Assembly (NCBI RefSeq): GCF_006365315.1 | Contig: NZ_CP040968.1 | Span: 868,001 to 932,000, forward strand | From: Candidatus Methylopumilus universalis | GTDB lineage: Bacteria; Pseudomonadota; Gammaproteobacteria; Burkholderiales; Methylophilaceae | Length of the DNA: 64,000 nucleotides | Reading direction: 5' to 3' | Shown here: piece after piece, positions 1 through 9,144 of the stretch | How positions within the stretch are numbered: position 1 is the first letter of the stretch | How the letters are laid out: each line of letters begins with the position of its first letter | The notes under the pieces: model-generated | Told to the model about the DNA's origin: nothing | The model's input: only the letters and a program-made list of their open reading frames with translations | The model's database searches: none | Made by a program: the position numbers and the translations under genes

Positions 1-1
1 T

Positions 2-1549
2 AGTGGATCGAGTGCTGATATTCAAATTAAAACTAGCCAAGGATATAAACATCCTATTGAAATTTCATCTGATATCTTAAAAAAATTAAAAGATACAGCT
101 GAAGTTTCTTTATGTGGTGAAATTACAGGCGCGGTCATTACGGTCCCCGCCTATTTTGATGATGCTCAGAGGCAAGCCACAAAAGATGCTGCAAAATTAG
201 CAGGACTCAATGTATTAAGACTCATTAATGAACCTACAGCAGCAGCGGTTGCATATGGTCTCGATCAGAAAAAGGAAGGCACCTTCGTTATTTATGATTT
301 AGGGGGTGGAACATTTGATGTCTCTATATTAAAACTTCATAAGGGTGTTTTTGAAGTCCTAGCTACGAATGGTCATCCTCATTTAGGTGGCGATGACTTT
401 GATCAAGCGATAGCCGAGATGATAAGACAAGAGAATCAACTCGATCAGCTTTCACATGAAGATAAGCGCTCTTTAATCACGCATGCTAAAACATTAAAAG
501 AAAATCTCACAGAGAGTTTATCTGCCAAAACAATCATCAAGCTTTCAAGTGGCAAGGAAATTATATTTTCCCTAGATCGAGATACTTTCTTTAAAGCCAC
601 ACATGATCTTGCACAAAAAACGATTCAGCCTATCCGTCGCGCTTTAAGTGACGCTAAATTATCAATAGATTCGATTGATGGCGTTGTGATGGTGGGAGGG
701 GCTACACGCATGCCTCATATACAATCCGAAATTAAAAATTTCTTTAAGAAAGATTTACTTAACGATCTCAACCCAGATGAAGTGGTAGCGCTAGGTGCTG
801 CAAGACAAGCGCATACACTAGCTGGTAATAAATCAGATCAGGATTTACTTCTTCTTGATGTGACCCCTTTATCTTTGGGTATTGAAACCATGGGTGGTTT
901 AGTTGAAAAGATTATCCACAGAAATTCCACAATACCGATTGCTAAAGCACAGGAATTTACGACATATAAAGATGGACAGACAGCTATGTCGATCCACGTA
1001 TTACAAGGTGAGCGTGAGCGTGTATCTGATTGTAGATCGCTTGCCAACTTTACCCTAACAGGTATTCCGCCTATGGTGGCAGGTGCTGCAAAAATTCGTG
1101 TGGCTTTTCAGATTGATGCAGATGGGTTGCTCTCGGTATCAGCCTCTGAGTTATCTACAAATAAAGAAACAAGCATGACTGTCAAACCTTCATTCGGCTT
1201 ATCTGAAGAACAAATTACAAGCATGCTAAAACAGTCATTTGAAAAGGCGAGTGAAGATAAAGAGATTCGTATACTCGGTGAGGCTAAAATTGAAGGAGAA
1301 CAAATTATCACCGCAGTTCAAAATGCATTAGATAAAAATGGTAGTCAATTATTATCAGATGATGAAATCAAGAAAATTGAATCTGCAATGCTTTTACTTT
1401 CATCTTCACTTCAACTCGATGATCCTGACTTAATTATCAGCCATACTAAAAACTTAAATACCCTCACTGAATCCTTCGCAGCAATGCTCATGGATGAATC
1501 GGTAGATAAAGCTCTTAAAGGTCAGTCAATAGATAAGGTAAACTTGTAA
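2..1549 (+). CDS. hscA: Fe-S cluster assembly chaperone HscA (5' end cut off)
   Basis: Specialised Hsp70 that, with HscB, releases [2Fe-2S] clusters from the scaffold IscU in the cytoplasm. The frame is open from base 2, so the start lies outside the window. About 515 residues are present against about 616-620 in the family, so roughly 100 N-terminal residues are missing. Visible Hsp70 motifs are the ATPase signature near position 300 ([13 protein letters not shown]), [12 protein letters not shown] just before it, [13 protein letters not shown], and the substrate-binding-domain entry [18 protein letters not shown]. HscA rather than DnaK is supported by the short C-terminus without an acidic tail and by fdx starting one base after the stop codon. 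A complete dnaK is present elsewhere (48214-50142). This is the distal part of an isc operon. Confidence 0.95.
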   Translation, partial: SGSSADIQIKTSQGYKHPIEISSDILKKLKDTAEVSLCGEITGAVITVPAYFDDAQRQATKDAAKLAGLNVLRLINEPTAAAVAYGLDQKKEGTFVIYDLGGGTFDVSILKLHKGVFEVLATNGHPHLGGDDFDQAIAEMIRQENQLDQLSHEDKRSLITHAKTLKENLTESLSAKTIIKLSSGKEIIFSLDRDTFFKATHDLAQKTIQPIRRALSDAKLSIDSIDGVVMVGGATRMPHIQSEIKNFFKKDLLNDLNPDEVVALGAARQAHTLAGNKSDQDLLLLDVTPLSLGIETMGGLVEKIIHRNSTIPIAKAQEFTTYKDGQTAMSIHVLQGERERVSDCRSLANFTLTGIPPMVAGAAKIRVAFQIDADGLLSVSASELSTNKETSMTVKPSFGLSEEQITSMLKQSFEKASEDKEIRILGEAKIEGEQIITAVQNALDKNGSQLLSDDEIKKIESAMLLLSSSLQLDDPDLIISHTKNLNTLTESFAAMLMDESVDKALKGQSIDKVNL

Positions 1550-1550
1550 C

Positions 1551-1886
1551 ATGCCAAAAATTATTATTTTGCCTCATTTTGAAATTTGCCCTAACGGTGA
1601 AGTGATTGACGCTAAACCAGGACTTTCTATTTGTGAGAATTTACTGCAAAACCACATTGACATAGAGCATGCTTGTGATCAAGTATGTGCTTGTACGACT
1701 TGCCACGTGATTGTGCGCGAGGGTTTTGATACATTAAATCAAGCGGATGATTTAGAAGAAGATCTTCTTGATAAAGCCTGGGGGTTAGAACCTAAATCGA
1801 GACTTTCCTGTCAGGCGATAGTTGATCAGCACGACCTCACAATTGAAATTCCTCGTTACACTATCAACATGGCAAAAGAAGGTTAG
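1551..1886 (+). CDS. fdx: ISC-type [2Fe-2S] ferredoxin
   Basis: Electron carrier of the ISC iron-sulfur assembly pathway. It is 111 residues, the same length as E. coli Fdx. The cluster ligands are C42, C48, C51 and C87 (CDQVCACTTC, then RLSC), with the extra non-ligand C46 typical of this subfamily. It starts one base after hscA and is surely co-transcribed with it. No iscX follows, unlike in E. coli. Its TAG stop overlaps the TAA stop of the convergent ppk1 within the bases TTAG at 1883-1886, so no terminator fits between the two genes. Confidence 0.96.
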   Translation: MPKIIILPHFEICPNGEVIDAKPGLSICENLLQNHIDIEHACDQVCACTTCHVIVREGFDTLNQADDLEEDLLDKAWGLEPKSRLSCQAIVDQHDLTIEIPRYTINMAKEG

Positions 1887-3997
1887 GTTTTAAGTTTTCT
1901 TTTTGTCGGTTGAGCCGCAGCACTATACTTAAGTAATAAATTCTGCTGACCTGATAATTTAACGTTTGAAGATGGTATGGATTGTTTGTAAAGTCCATCG
2001 GCATTCATATTCCAGCTCGAAACATCCTTCAGCAATTCATTTAAACCTTCATTAATTACTTTTTGTTTTAATTCAGGATCGAGTATAGGAAATGCCACTT
2101 CAATTCTTCGAAATAAGTTGCGATCCATCCAGTCAGCCGAAGATAAATAAACTTCTTCCTTGCCATGCGCATAAAAATAAAAAATACGGTGGTGCTCTAA
2201 AAATTGTCCCACGATAGATCGCACACGAATATTTTCAGAGAGTCCTTTGACTTTGGGCTTAAGTGCACATACACCTCGCACAATCAAATCAATCTTGACA
2301 CCCGCTTGTGATGCTTTATAGAGTTCATTAATGACAGCAGGCTCTAAAAGTGAATTGACTTTTGCAACAATTCTTGCGGGTTTGCCTAACTTTGCTGCCT
2401 TAGCCTCATTTTGGATGTGCTTCACAATCTGATCAAACATCGTGAATGGTGAATGCCATAAAGACTTCAGTTTGATTAAGCGGCTCGTACCTGTAAGTTG
2501 CATAAATATCTTATGTACATCATCACAAATCGATATATTTGATGTCATTAGGCCAAAATCTGTATATAACTTTGCTGTTCTTGGATGGTAGTTTCCAGTA
2601 CCTAAATGAACATAGCGTTTTAAGATGTGCTCTGGTTTTCTTTTACTTTTTGCCGGCAGTAATTCTTTTCGCACAATCATGATCATCTTGGCGTGACATT
2701 TGTGCTTCACCACACCATAAACAACGTGAGCACCGACTTCTTCTAACTTAGCAGCCCATGAAATATTTGTCTCTTCATCAAAGCGCGCTAAGAGTTCTAC
2801 AATCACCGTCACCTCTTTACCGTTCTTAGCTGCTTCAATGAGAGCATCCATGACGGGCGATATATTACCTGTTCGATAAATGGTTTGTTTGATGGCTAGA
2901 ACATCGGGGTCCTTTGAAGCTGTCTTAAGTAAATTTAAAACGGGCTCAAAACTTTCGTAAGGGTGGTGAAGTAAAACGTCTCTCGTTTTTAGTTCGTCAA
3001 AGATAGTGCCTTTGATGAGAGGTAACTTCGGCGTATGGGCTGGAAACTTTAGATCGGGTCTATTCACAATGTCAGCTACTTGCATCAGTCGCATTAAATT
3101 TACAGGGCCATCAACGCGGTAACAATCTTCAGGATTTAAATCACAAGATTTTCTTAAATATTTAAGGAGATGATCTGGAATATCTGAAGATATCTCGAGC
3201 CTAACCGCATCGCCCAAATGTCTTGTGGATAACTCTCCCTTTAAAGATTCTTTTAAATCGGAAATGTCGTCATCGGATACAAATAAATCTGAATTTCTTG
3301 TGACTCTAAATTGATAACATCCTGTAATTTTCATGCCCGGAAAAAGCTCATGCACAAATGATTGCATAAATGTCGATAAGATCACAATCCCGTAAGGTTT
3401 TTGGCTGATGCGAGCTGGCATTTGAATGACACGAGGTATTGATCTTGGTGCCTGAACTACTGCTAATTTCGGCGTCCTCCCAAAATCGTCTTTGCCTTCT
3501 AGCGTCACAAAAAAGTTCAAGCTTTTATTAATGACTTTAGGAAAAGGATGTGCGGGATCTAAAACAATAGGCGTAAGAAGTGGGACTAATTCTTTTTCAA
3601 AATAGGTTTTAGCCCAGCGATGTTGGCTTGGTGTCCATGCACTTTCAAAATGAAGGTGAATACCTTCCCTCTCAAGTCTCGGTAAAATATCTTTCTGAAA
3701 TATTTTGTATTTATGGCTAACAAGTGTTTGTGTTTCTTTCACAATGTTTAAATACGCATCGCCTACTATGAGGCCATCTTGTGTCTTGCTTTTAGGATTT
3801 TTTCTTAACTGTTCTTTTAGGACCGCGATACGAATTTCAAAAAACTCATCCATATTACTGGAAACAATACAAATATATTTTAGGCGCTCTAAAAGTGGTA
3901 TTTTGAGATTTTGAGCCAAAGAAAGGACGCGTCGGTTAAATTCGAGCGCCCCTAATTCACGATTTAATAAATTAAGTTTAGATTTCACAGCATTCAT
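1883..3997 (-). CDS. ppk1: Polyphosphate kinase 1
   Basis: Makes inorganic polyphosphate reversibly from ATP. It is 704 residues, normal for PPK1. The N-terminal helical domain opens with NRELGALEFNRRVL and SSNMDEFFEIR. The phospholipase-D-like catalytic half carries KHKCHAKMIMIVRKE, which contains the autophosphorylated histidine, and a second histidine region LEHHRIFYF. The neighbour across the divergent promoter region is exopolyphosphatase ppx, so synthesis and breakdown genes sit head to head. Two TGTCA repeats 11 bases apart on the minus strand (4036-4021) form a Pho box. A weak -10 (CACAAT, 4009-4004) would put transcription start at or next to the ATG. No Shine-Dalgarno sequence is visible, which suggests a leaderless message. 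Confidence 0.97.
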   Translation of the reverse strand: MNAVKSKLNLLNRELGALEFNRRVLSLAQNLKIPLLERLKYICIVSSNMDEFFEIRIAVLKEQLRKNPKSKTQDGLIVGDAYLNIVKETQTLVSHKYKIFQKDILPRLEREGIHLHFESAWTPSQHRWAKTYFEKELVPLLTPIVLDPAHPFPKVINKSLNFFVTLEGKDDFGRTPKLAVVQAPRSIPRVIQMPARISQKPYGIVILSTFMQSFVHELFPGMKITGCYQFRVTRNSDLFVSDDDISDLKESLKGELSTRHLGDAVRLEISSDIPDHLLKYLRKSCDLNPEDCYRVDGPVNLMRLMQVADIVNRPDLKFPAHTPKLPLIKGTIFDELKTRDVLLHHPYESFEPVLNLLKTASKDPDVLAIKQTIYRTGNISPVMDALIEAAKNGKEVTVIVELLARFDEETNISWAAKLEEVGAHVVYGVVKHKCHAKMIMIVRKELLPAKSKRKPEHILKRYVHLGTGNYHPRTAKLYTDFGLMTSNISICDDVHKIFMQLTGTSRLIKLKSLWHSPFTMFDQIVKHIQNEAKAAKLGKPARIVAKVNSLLEPAVINELYKASQAGVKIDLIVRGVCALKPKVKGLSENIRVRSIVGQFLEHHRIFYFYAHGKEEVYLSSADWMDRNLFRRIEVAFPILDPELKQKVINEGLNELLKDVSSWNMNADGLYKQSIPSSNVKLSGQQNLLLKYSAAAQPTKRKLKT

Positions 3998-4020
3998 ACT
4001 ATCATTGTGATTAATGAATG

Positions 4021-4063
4021 TGACATTTACATGACATTTATAAGATATGTCATCGATATGTCA
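4021..4063. promoter_or_regulatory. Divergent double Pho box between ppk1 and ppx
   Basis: Four half-sites lie in mirror symmetry. TGACA at 4021 and 4032 (read on the minus strand as TGTCA-N6-TGTCA) points to ppk1. TGTCA at 4048 and 4059 points to ppx. Both pairs have the 11-base repeat spacing of PhoB sites, and the dyad centre is at about 4042. The ppx side is followed after 10 bases by a possible -10, TTAAAT (4074-4079). The match to the PhoB consensus is direct; actual regulation is inferred. Confidence 0.85.
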
Positions 4064-4090
4064 CAAACTTGATTTAAATTAGCGTCCTTT

Positions 4091-5719
4091 ATGATCTTAC
4101 CTAAACTCAAAACAGAAAAATCTCCAGAACACGTCAACGGCTTATATGCCTCTATTGATCTAGGATCCAATAGTTTTAGGATGATGATCGCTAAAATTAA
4201 CTACCTTCCTACAGGCGTTCAATTTCAGACTATTGATACCCTAAGAGACACGGTAAGGCTTGCCGGTGGTCTTAATAAAGATAATGAATTGAGCGAAGAA
4301 TCGATGACTAAGGCGCTGGCTGCCATTTTAAGATTTGGTGACCGTCTTCGTAGCTTTAGTCCTAATCAAGTTGTAGCGGTTGCTACCAACACTTTCCGTG
4401 TCGCTCGAAATGCCAAAAAATTTGTTGATGAAGCCGAAAAACTTTTAGGTTTCCCCATCGACGTCATTTCAGGTAATGAAGAGGCAAGACTCATCTATAT
4501 TGGCGCCTCTCATATCGCACCCATGTGCGTTGGCAAACGTCTTGTTTTTGATATTGGTGGTGGCTCTACCGAGATCATTATTGGTGATGGCCACGAGCCC
4601 AAGCTTTTAGAGTCGCTTCCTATTGGATGTGTTTCTTTTAGTCAAAGATTTTTTTCGGAAGGTATCGTTGATGAAGAAAATTTTAAAGCAGCTCAAAGCG
4701 CTGCCTTAAAAGAAATAAAAACGATCGGTCCTTTCTATAAAAAAATGGGTTGGGAGCAAGCAATTGGTTCCTCAGGCACCGCAAGGGCGATTGCAGAACT
4801 TATCGCTCTGAATGGTTTAAGTGGGGAGCCCCACGATCTTCCCGTTGAGGAAACGGGTGGTGTCATCACGCGTCACGGATTAGATCTACTTAAAAAAACT
4901 GTGCTTGAAACAAAACATATCGAACGATTAAATTTATTAGGATTAAAAGCGGATCGAAAACCTGTACTTCCCGGAGGTCTCGCTATTATGATTTCAGCCT
5001 TTGAGGAATTAGGTATTGAGCATATGGAAATTACTGAAGCCGCGCTTCTTTTTGGCTCACTTCATCATCTGTACGATCAATCTAAAAATGGGGCACATAC
5101 TAAGAAAAAAGGCATTCTTAAAACGCTGTTTAACTCTTTTGGTAAATTAGAAAATCTAGACAAGAGACACGGGCTTATTGAGCAATTAGGTAAGCGCTTT
5201 AATGTAGACGAAGCACAGTTTAAAAGTGTCAACGAGACCGCAGATTTTTTTCTAGATCAATTACCTACCTTCAAAAATGAGGACAGGAAAAATAATCGTA
5301 AACTTTTAACCTGGGCGTCATTCTTGCATGAAATTGGTTTGGCGGTATCTCGCACTGACTATCAAAAACATTCAGCTTATATTATTTCTAATGCTGACCT
5401 CCCAGGCTTTTCTAGATTGGACCAGGCAAGGTTAGCGGGACTTGTGTTAGGTCATAACGGCAAGCTAAATAAACTTCCTATGAGTGCGGGTTATATCGAC
5501 TGGCATTTATTGTTCTGCCTAAGGCTTGCCCATGTAGTCTCTAGAAAAAGAGAGAGTGGTGCGTTGCCACTTATAAAAGTGCAACAAAGTCCTAAAGGAT
5601 TTAAATTAAAAATTTCCAAAGCTTGGTTAGACAAAAACCCATTCATTCAATTTGGACTCAATAAAGAAGCGTCAGACTGGAAAAAGATTGAATGGAAATA
5701 CGAAATCGAACTTTATTAA
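4091..5719 (+). CDS. ppx: Exopolyphosphatase (Ppx/GppA family)
   Basis: Hydrolyses terminal phosphates from polyphosphate, and possibly pppGpp. It is 542 residues, longer than E. coli Ppx (513). The Ppx/GppA actin-like fold shows YASIDLGSNSFRMMIAKI at residues 19-36, FDIGGGSTEIIIG near 155-167 and GSSGTARAIAEL near 235. The C-terminal third is an HD-type helical domain (WASFLHEIGL, KHSAYIISNADLPGFS). The distinction between Ppx and GppA rests mainly on length and the ppk1 neighbour. It lies 27 bases downstream of a plus-strand Pho box. The predicted transcription start falls about 5 bases before the ATG and no Shine-Dalgarno is seen. Its TAA stop overlaps that of the convergent glycosyltransferase (TTAA, 5716-5719). 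Confidence 0.93.
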   Translation: MILPKLKTEKSPEHVNGLYASIDLGSNSFRMMIAKINYLPTGVQFQTIDTLRDTVRLAGGLNKDNELSEESMTKALAAILRFGDRLRSFSPNQVVAVATNTFRVARNAKKFVDEAEKLLGFPIDVISGNEEARLIYIGASHIAPMCVGKRLVFDIGGGSTEIIIGDGHEPKLLESLPIGCVSFSQRFFSEGIVDEENFKAAQSAALKEIKTIGPFYKKMGWEQAIGSSGTARAIAELIALNGLSGEPHDLPVEETGGVITRHGLDLLKKTVLETKHIERLNLLGLKADRKPVLPGGLAIMISAFEELGIEHMEITEAALLFGSLHHLYDQSKNGAHTKKKGILKTLFNSFGKLENLDKRHGLIEQLGKRFNVDEAQFKSVNETADFFLDQLPTFKNEDRKNNRKLLTWASFLHEIGLAVSRTDYQKHSAYIISNADLPGFSRLDQARLAGLVLGHNGKLNKLPMSAGYIDWHLLFCLRLAHVVSRKRESGALPLIKVQQSPKGFKLKISKAWLDKNPFIQFGLNKEASDWKKIEWKYEIELY

Positions 5720-6927
5720 GTTGATTCTTTAGCGTTACTGATTCTGGTATCCATGTATCGTGATAAAGAGGACTTTTGATTGATAGTGCTCTTATAAAAC
5801 TTAGCGACTTTTTTAGCTAAAACACCCGCTCCCCATTTCTCTTGCGCATATTGTCTGCCCTTTTCGCCAATCATCTGACGTTTGGGAGCATCAGAAAGAA
5901 GAACACTGACTTTATCTGCAAAGTCATTAATATCATCTTTTGCAATAAGTACGCCCTCACCTTCAATTAAAATCGATTTAGTACCAAGTTCTGCAATAGC
6001 GACGACAGCTGTACCTTGAGCCATCGCTTCCAAGAGTACCAGACCTTGTGTTTCACTTTTTGATGCAAATACAAAAATATCCGCTGCTTTATAACAGGCA
6101 ATTAATTCATGACTGCGATCAAGATAGCCAATCATTCTGACTTTGTTTGAGATGTCTAATTTGTCAATGGAATGTTTAATCGACTCCTCAGCCGGCCCTT
6201 CTCCTGTAATGACAAGCAATGCGTCAGGATGTTTTTTAATAAGCTCTACATGCATTTCAAGTAAGAATCCAATATTTTTTTCATGCGCGACACGGCCTAC
6301 AAATAAAAGCATGGGCTGGGTTAAAGGAATATCATGACTCATACGGAAATGCTCTCCATCCACGCGGGCAAAACTCGAATCATCTAATCCTGTTGCAACC
6401 ACTTCGGCAGAGGTTTTAATCCCGTATTGTTTTAATACATCTAACATTGGCTTTGAAGGTGAAACAATCCCATCTACCGCATTACATTGTCTTCTTGATA
6501 TCGTCCTTGCAAGTTTTCTTGAAATAAACTGTGGAATGAAAGGGAGATAGTGATGCAGATAATCTTCAAAGAATGTATGGTAAGTTTCAACTACAGGAAT
6601 GTCTAATTTTTTACCAAAGTGAATGCCAACATAATGCGCTGTAAATGGCGTATGAATATGAATCACATCAAAATGTTTATCTCTGATCCATGGCAATAAG
6701 GCTTTTAATTTACCAAAGTTCATTAAACGATCTTCGGGATCAAAATAAATCTTATGGGAAGGCACTCTAACAATCCATTCCTCTTGTTTATCTTCATCAG
6801 TGTAAGAAGGTGCTATGAGTGTGACTTGATGTCCAAGCGCTCTTAATTCTGTTGCAAAGGTATTAATTGAAGTGGATACCCCATTGACTCGAGGGAAAAA
6901 AACATCTGAGATAAAAAGTATATTCAT
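5716..6927 (-). CDS. GT4-family glycosyltransferase, probable diacylglycerol glycosyltransferase
   Basis: It is a 403-residue GT-B fold enzyme of family GT4. The N-terminus (LFISDVFFPRVNGVSTSI) has the acceptor-side pattern common in diacylglycerol alpha-glucosyltransferases and PimB-like enzymes. The C-terminal nucleotide-sugar domain has LLFVGRVAHEKNIGFLLEMH and the E-x7-E motif in SETQGLVLLEAMAQG. It starts immediately after the PAP2 phosphatase stop (TAA|ATG at 6928/6927) and belongs to the acyltransferase-PAP2-GT operon. PAP2 phosphatase would supply diacylglycerol, which fits a glycolipid-forming role. The lipid substrate is inferred from family resemblance and context; a different lipid or cell-surface acceptor is possible. 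Confidence 0.8.
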   Translation of the reverse strand: MNILFISDVFFPRVNGVSTSINTFATELRALGHQVTLIAPSYTDEDKQEEWIVRVPSHKIYFDPEDRLMNFGKLKALLPWIRDKHFDVIHIHTPFTAHYVGIHFGKKLDIPVVETYHTFFEDYLHHYLPFIPQFISRKLARTISRRQCNAVDGIVSPSKPMLDVLKQYGIKTSAEVVATGLDDSSFARVDGEHFRMSHDIPLTQPMLLFVGRVAHEKNIGFLLEMHVELIKKHPDALLVITGEGPAEESIKHSIDKLDISNKVRMIGYLDRSHELIACYKAADIFVFASKSETQGLVLLEAMAQGTAVVAIAELGTKSILIEGEGVLIAKDDINDFADKVSVLLSDAPKRQMIGEKGRQYAQEKWGAGVLAKKVAKFYKSTINQKSSLSRYMDTRISNAKEST

Positions 6928-7476
6928 TTAAAAAATAAAAAAAGAAATCACTGAAATTAAAATACCGATCAAGGCACCCACCAAAACATCGCTTGGATAA
7001 TGGAGTCCTAAGATAGGTCTCGATAATCCAATTAAAATAGTAAATGGAATTAAGCCGAGAGATAGCATTGGATAGTAATGAATAGCAACAAGGGTAAATA
7101 TAACTGCATGTAATGTATGGCCTGAAGGAAAGCTAAATTGATCTAAAGGAATGCTTCTTAAAGAAATTTGCTGATGCACATTGAAAGGGCGTGGACGCAA
7201 AGTTCTGGCTTTCAACCACTTATAAATTATGGTACCTGTAAATCCTGCCACTATCATATGAAGGACAGGCAGTAGCGCTTGAGCTTGGTCTATAAACAAC
7301 ATCAAAGCCATGAGGCTGTACCAAAAAAGCCCGTCGCCAAGACGACTAATCGCTTTAAAGAAATTCCTAATGAGAATGTTATGGCTGGTTCTATTAAATG
7401 TAATACATAGATGACTATCGACATGATGGAAATGATTCATGTATAACCGAAGCTTATTTGGCATAGTAGTACCCAT
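6928..7476 (-). CDS. PAP2-family membrane phosphatase
   Basis: Integral membrane lipid phosphatase (PgpB / phosphatidate phosphatase type). All three signature motifs are present: K-x6-RP in KARTLRPRP, FPSGH, and S-R-x5-H-x3-D in SRPILGLHYPSD. Several hydrophobic helices surround them. It is 182 residues as drawn. Methionines 5 and 13 are alternative starts and no clear ribosome site decides between them, so the N-terminus is uncertain. The stop codon directly abuts the ATG of the downstream glycosyltransferase. In this context it would convert phosphatidate or phosphatidylglycerol phosphate to diacylglycerol or phosphatidylglycerol. An undecaprenyl-diphosphate phosphatase role cannot be excluded. 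Confidence 0.85.
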   Translation of the reverse strand: MGTTMPNKLRLYMNHFHHVDSHLCITFNRTSHNILIRNFFKAISRLGDGLFWYSLMALMLFIDQAQALLPVLHMIVAGFTGTIIYKWLKARTLRPRPFNVHQQISLRSIPLDQFSFPSGHTLHAVIFTLVAIHYYPMLSLGLIPFTILIGLSRPILGLHYPSDVLVGALIGILISVISFFIF

Positions 7477-7520
7477 ACATAATAGTTATACGACAAGGGT
7501 AATGTTTAATTGTGAAATTT

Positions 7521-8240
7521 TTATGACAAATTCTGTGATAAATTTTTGTGGATTATTTCTTGTATATAAAAGGCTAACTCTTTCCGGTTTCCTCGAGGTC
7601 TTATGGGCTGAAGCACATCCACCTCGACACTGATATCATTCTCATTTTTAATTTTCATAATGGAATCTATAAGCGACATATCACCCACAAATGCCACCTT
7701 ATCTGAATAGGCGCTCTTCTGTTTATATCTTAGGCATAAAGGCAAAATACTTTTATTTGTGTCAATTGACGCTTGAAATAAATTACTTTTAAAAGGGAGT
7801 AGGTATCGCCCATTAGTTGAAGTACCCTCCGGGAAGATACATACCGACCTCTTCATTAAACGTCGCTTCATCTTCTTTAATGCTTTTTTTATGTCTGATA
7901 CCTTGTCGCGCTTGATAAATATCGTGCCTGTCATTTGGGCCACCCAGCCAAAAAGCGGCCAAGATGCCACATCAGATTTTGCAACAAAAATCGAGGGTTT
8001 AATGGATTGAATCACAATGATATCTATCCATGAAATATGGTTAGCCACCATTAAGTATTGCTTTTGGTTAGAAAGAAAGCTATCAAGGCCTAGCACTTCC
8101 ACTTTAATTTTAAAGATTGATAGAAGCCTCTTACACCAAAACTGAATTATTTTTTCTTGCTGTCTCTTTGTAGAAATAAGAATCAAAAGACACAGCGGAA
8201 TCACAAACAATATATGTAAAAGTATTTTTAAAATTTTCAT
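7521..8240 (-). CDS. 1-acyl-glycerol-3-phosphate / lyso-ornithine-lipid O-acyltransferase (PlsC/OlsA family)
   Basis: It is 239 residues with an N-terminal hydrophobic segment (about residues 5-25). Acyltransferase motifs follow: NHISWID (H-x4-D) near residue 73 and FPEGTSTNG near residue 140. The family includes PlsC and OlsA. It is the first gene of an operon with PAP2 phosphatase and a GT4 glycosyltransferase. It is divergent from plcP, whose downstream neighbour is an OlsB-like enzyme. OlsA acylates lyso-ornithine lipid made by OlsB, so the setting favours OlsA or a dual function, but sequence alone does not separate it from PlsC. Confidence 0.8.
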   Translation of the reverse strand: MKILKILLHILFVIPLCLLILISTKRQQEKIIQFWCKRLLSIFKIKVEVLGLDSFLSNQKQYLMVANHISWIDIIVIQSIKPSIFVAKSDVASWPLFGWVAQMTGTIFIKRDKVSDIKKALKKMKRRLMKRSVCIFPEGTSTNGRYLLPFKSNLFQASIDTNKSILPLCLRYKQKSAYSDKVAFVGDMSLIDSIMKIKNENDISVEVDVLQPIRPRGNRKELAFYIQEIIHKNLSQNLS

Positions 8241-8263
8241 GGTCCTATATTAATCATCTTCTA

Positions 8264-8301
8264 TGTCATATTTGTGACACTGTTTTGTCACGAAACTTTC
8301 A
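8264..8301 (+). promoter_or_regulatory. Four-repeat Pho box in front of plcP
   Basis: Half-sites recur every 11 bases: TGTCA (8264), TGACA (8275), TGTCA (8286) and TTTCA (8297). This is an extended tandem PhoB site. A -10-like TATTTA (8311-8316) follows 9 bases later, so transcription would start at about 8323, only a few bases before the plcP ATG at 8327. The repeat periodicity is seen directly; PhoB binding is inferred. Confidence 0.8.
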
Positions 8302-8326
8302 CACTCATCCTATTTAATGTTCACAT

Positions 8327-9070
8327 ATGAAACGTTATCGTGCAATTTGGATTTCTGATGTTCATCTTGGCACCACAGAGTGCAAAGCCGATTATCTCCT
8401 CGACTTCCTTAAAAACAACACCGCAGAAACCATATATCTTGTGGGCGACATCATTGATGGATGGGCACTAAAGAAAAGGTGGTATTGGCCACAAAAACAT
8501 AATGATGTCATTCAAAAGCTCCTTCGAAAGGCTCGAAAAGGCTCAAAGGTTGTTTATATTCCAGGAAATCATGACGAACTCGGCCGTCAATTTATCAATA
8601 TGACATTTGGTGATATTGAAATTAAAAATGATTTAATACACACCACGCTCGATGGTCGAAGATTATGGGTCACGCATGGAGATTTATTCGACAATATCAT
8701 TGCATGTGCTAAATGGCTTTCATTTGTGGGTGACACGCTTTATTACGTGATCTTAAGAATAAATCATTTCTCGAACACCCTAAGACATAAATATGGCTTT
8801 CATTACTGGTCATTTTCTTCTTACATCAAAAATTCAATTAAGAACGTGGTCAAGTATGTCGAGAATTTTGAGGAGCTTATGGCACGAGAAGCTAAGCGAA
8901 AAAAGTGTGATGGTGTGATTTGTGGTCATATTCATAAAGCTGCGATAAAAAAGATTGAAGGTGTTGAGTATTATAACGATGGTGACTGGGTTGAAAGCCT
9001 TACAGCACTTGTTGAAACTAAGAATGGTAAGTTAAAGCTTGTTGATTGGCATAAGAAGTCATTGTCATAA
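8327..9070 (+). CDS. plcP: PlcP-type phospholipase C (metallophosphoesterase) for lipid remodelling
   Basis: Calcineurin-like metallophosphoesterase of the UDP-2,3-diacylglucosamine hydrolase-like group, 247 residues. Metal-binding motifs are SDVHLG (D11, H13), LVGDIIDGW (D41), PGNHDE (N81, H82), THGDLFD and CGHIHKA. The core WYWPQKHNDVIQKLLRKARKG and the later HYWSFSSYIK and NDGDWVES are the pattern I know from PlcP of Sinorhizobium and marine bacteria. PlcP cleaves phospholipid headgroups under phosphate limitation to give diacylglycerol. LpxH is the main alternative, but the phosphate-stress neighbours and the strong upstream Pho box favour PlcP. No Shine-Dalgarno is seen and the message may be nearly leaderless. 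Confidence 0.87.
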   Translation: MKRYRAIWISDVHLGTTECKADYLLDFLKNNTAETIYLVGDIIDGWALKKRWYWPQKHNDVIQKLLRKARKGSKVVYIPGNHDELGRQFINMTFGDIEIKNDLIHTTLDGRRLWVTHGDLFDNIIACAKWLSFVGDTLYYVILRINHFSNTLRHKYGFHYWSFSSYIKNSIKNVVKYVENFEELMAREAKRKKCDGVICGHIHKAAIKKIEGVEYYNDGDWVESLTALVETKNGKLKLVDWHKKSLS

Positions 9071-9144
9071 AAAATTAAAGCTACCTTCACATAAATGAAA
9101 TATTGCAGTTTTAAAGTAATACAAACTTTCCAGAGGAGCTTGTT

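Noticed and set aside
9063-9144. Pho box in front of olsB
   Set aside because: One TGTCA at 9063 ends inside plcP, and the 11-base-spaced positions after it (9074, 9085, 9096) do not match well enough. olsB is more likely co-transcribed with plcP.
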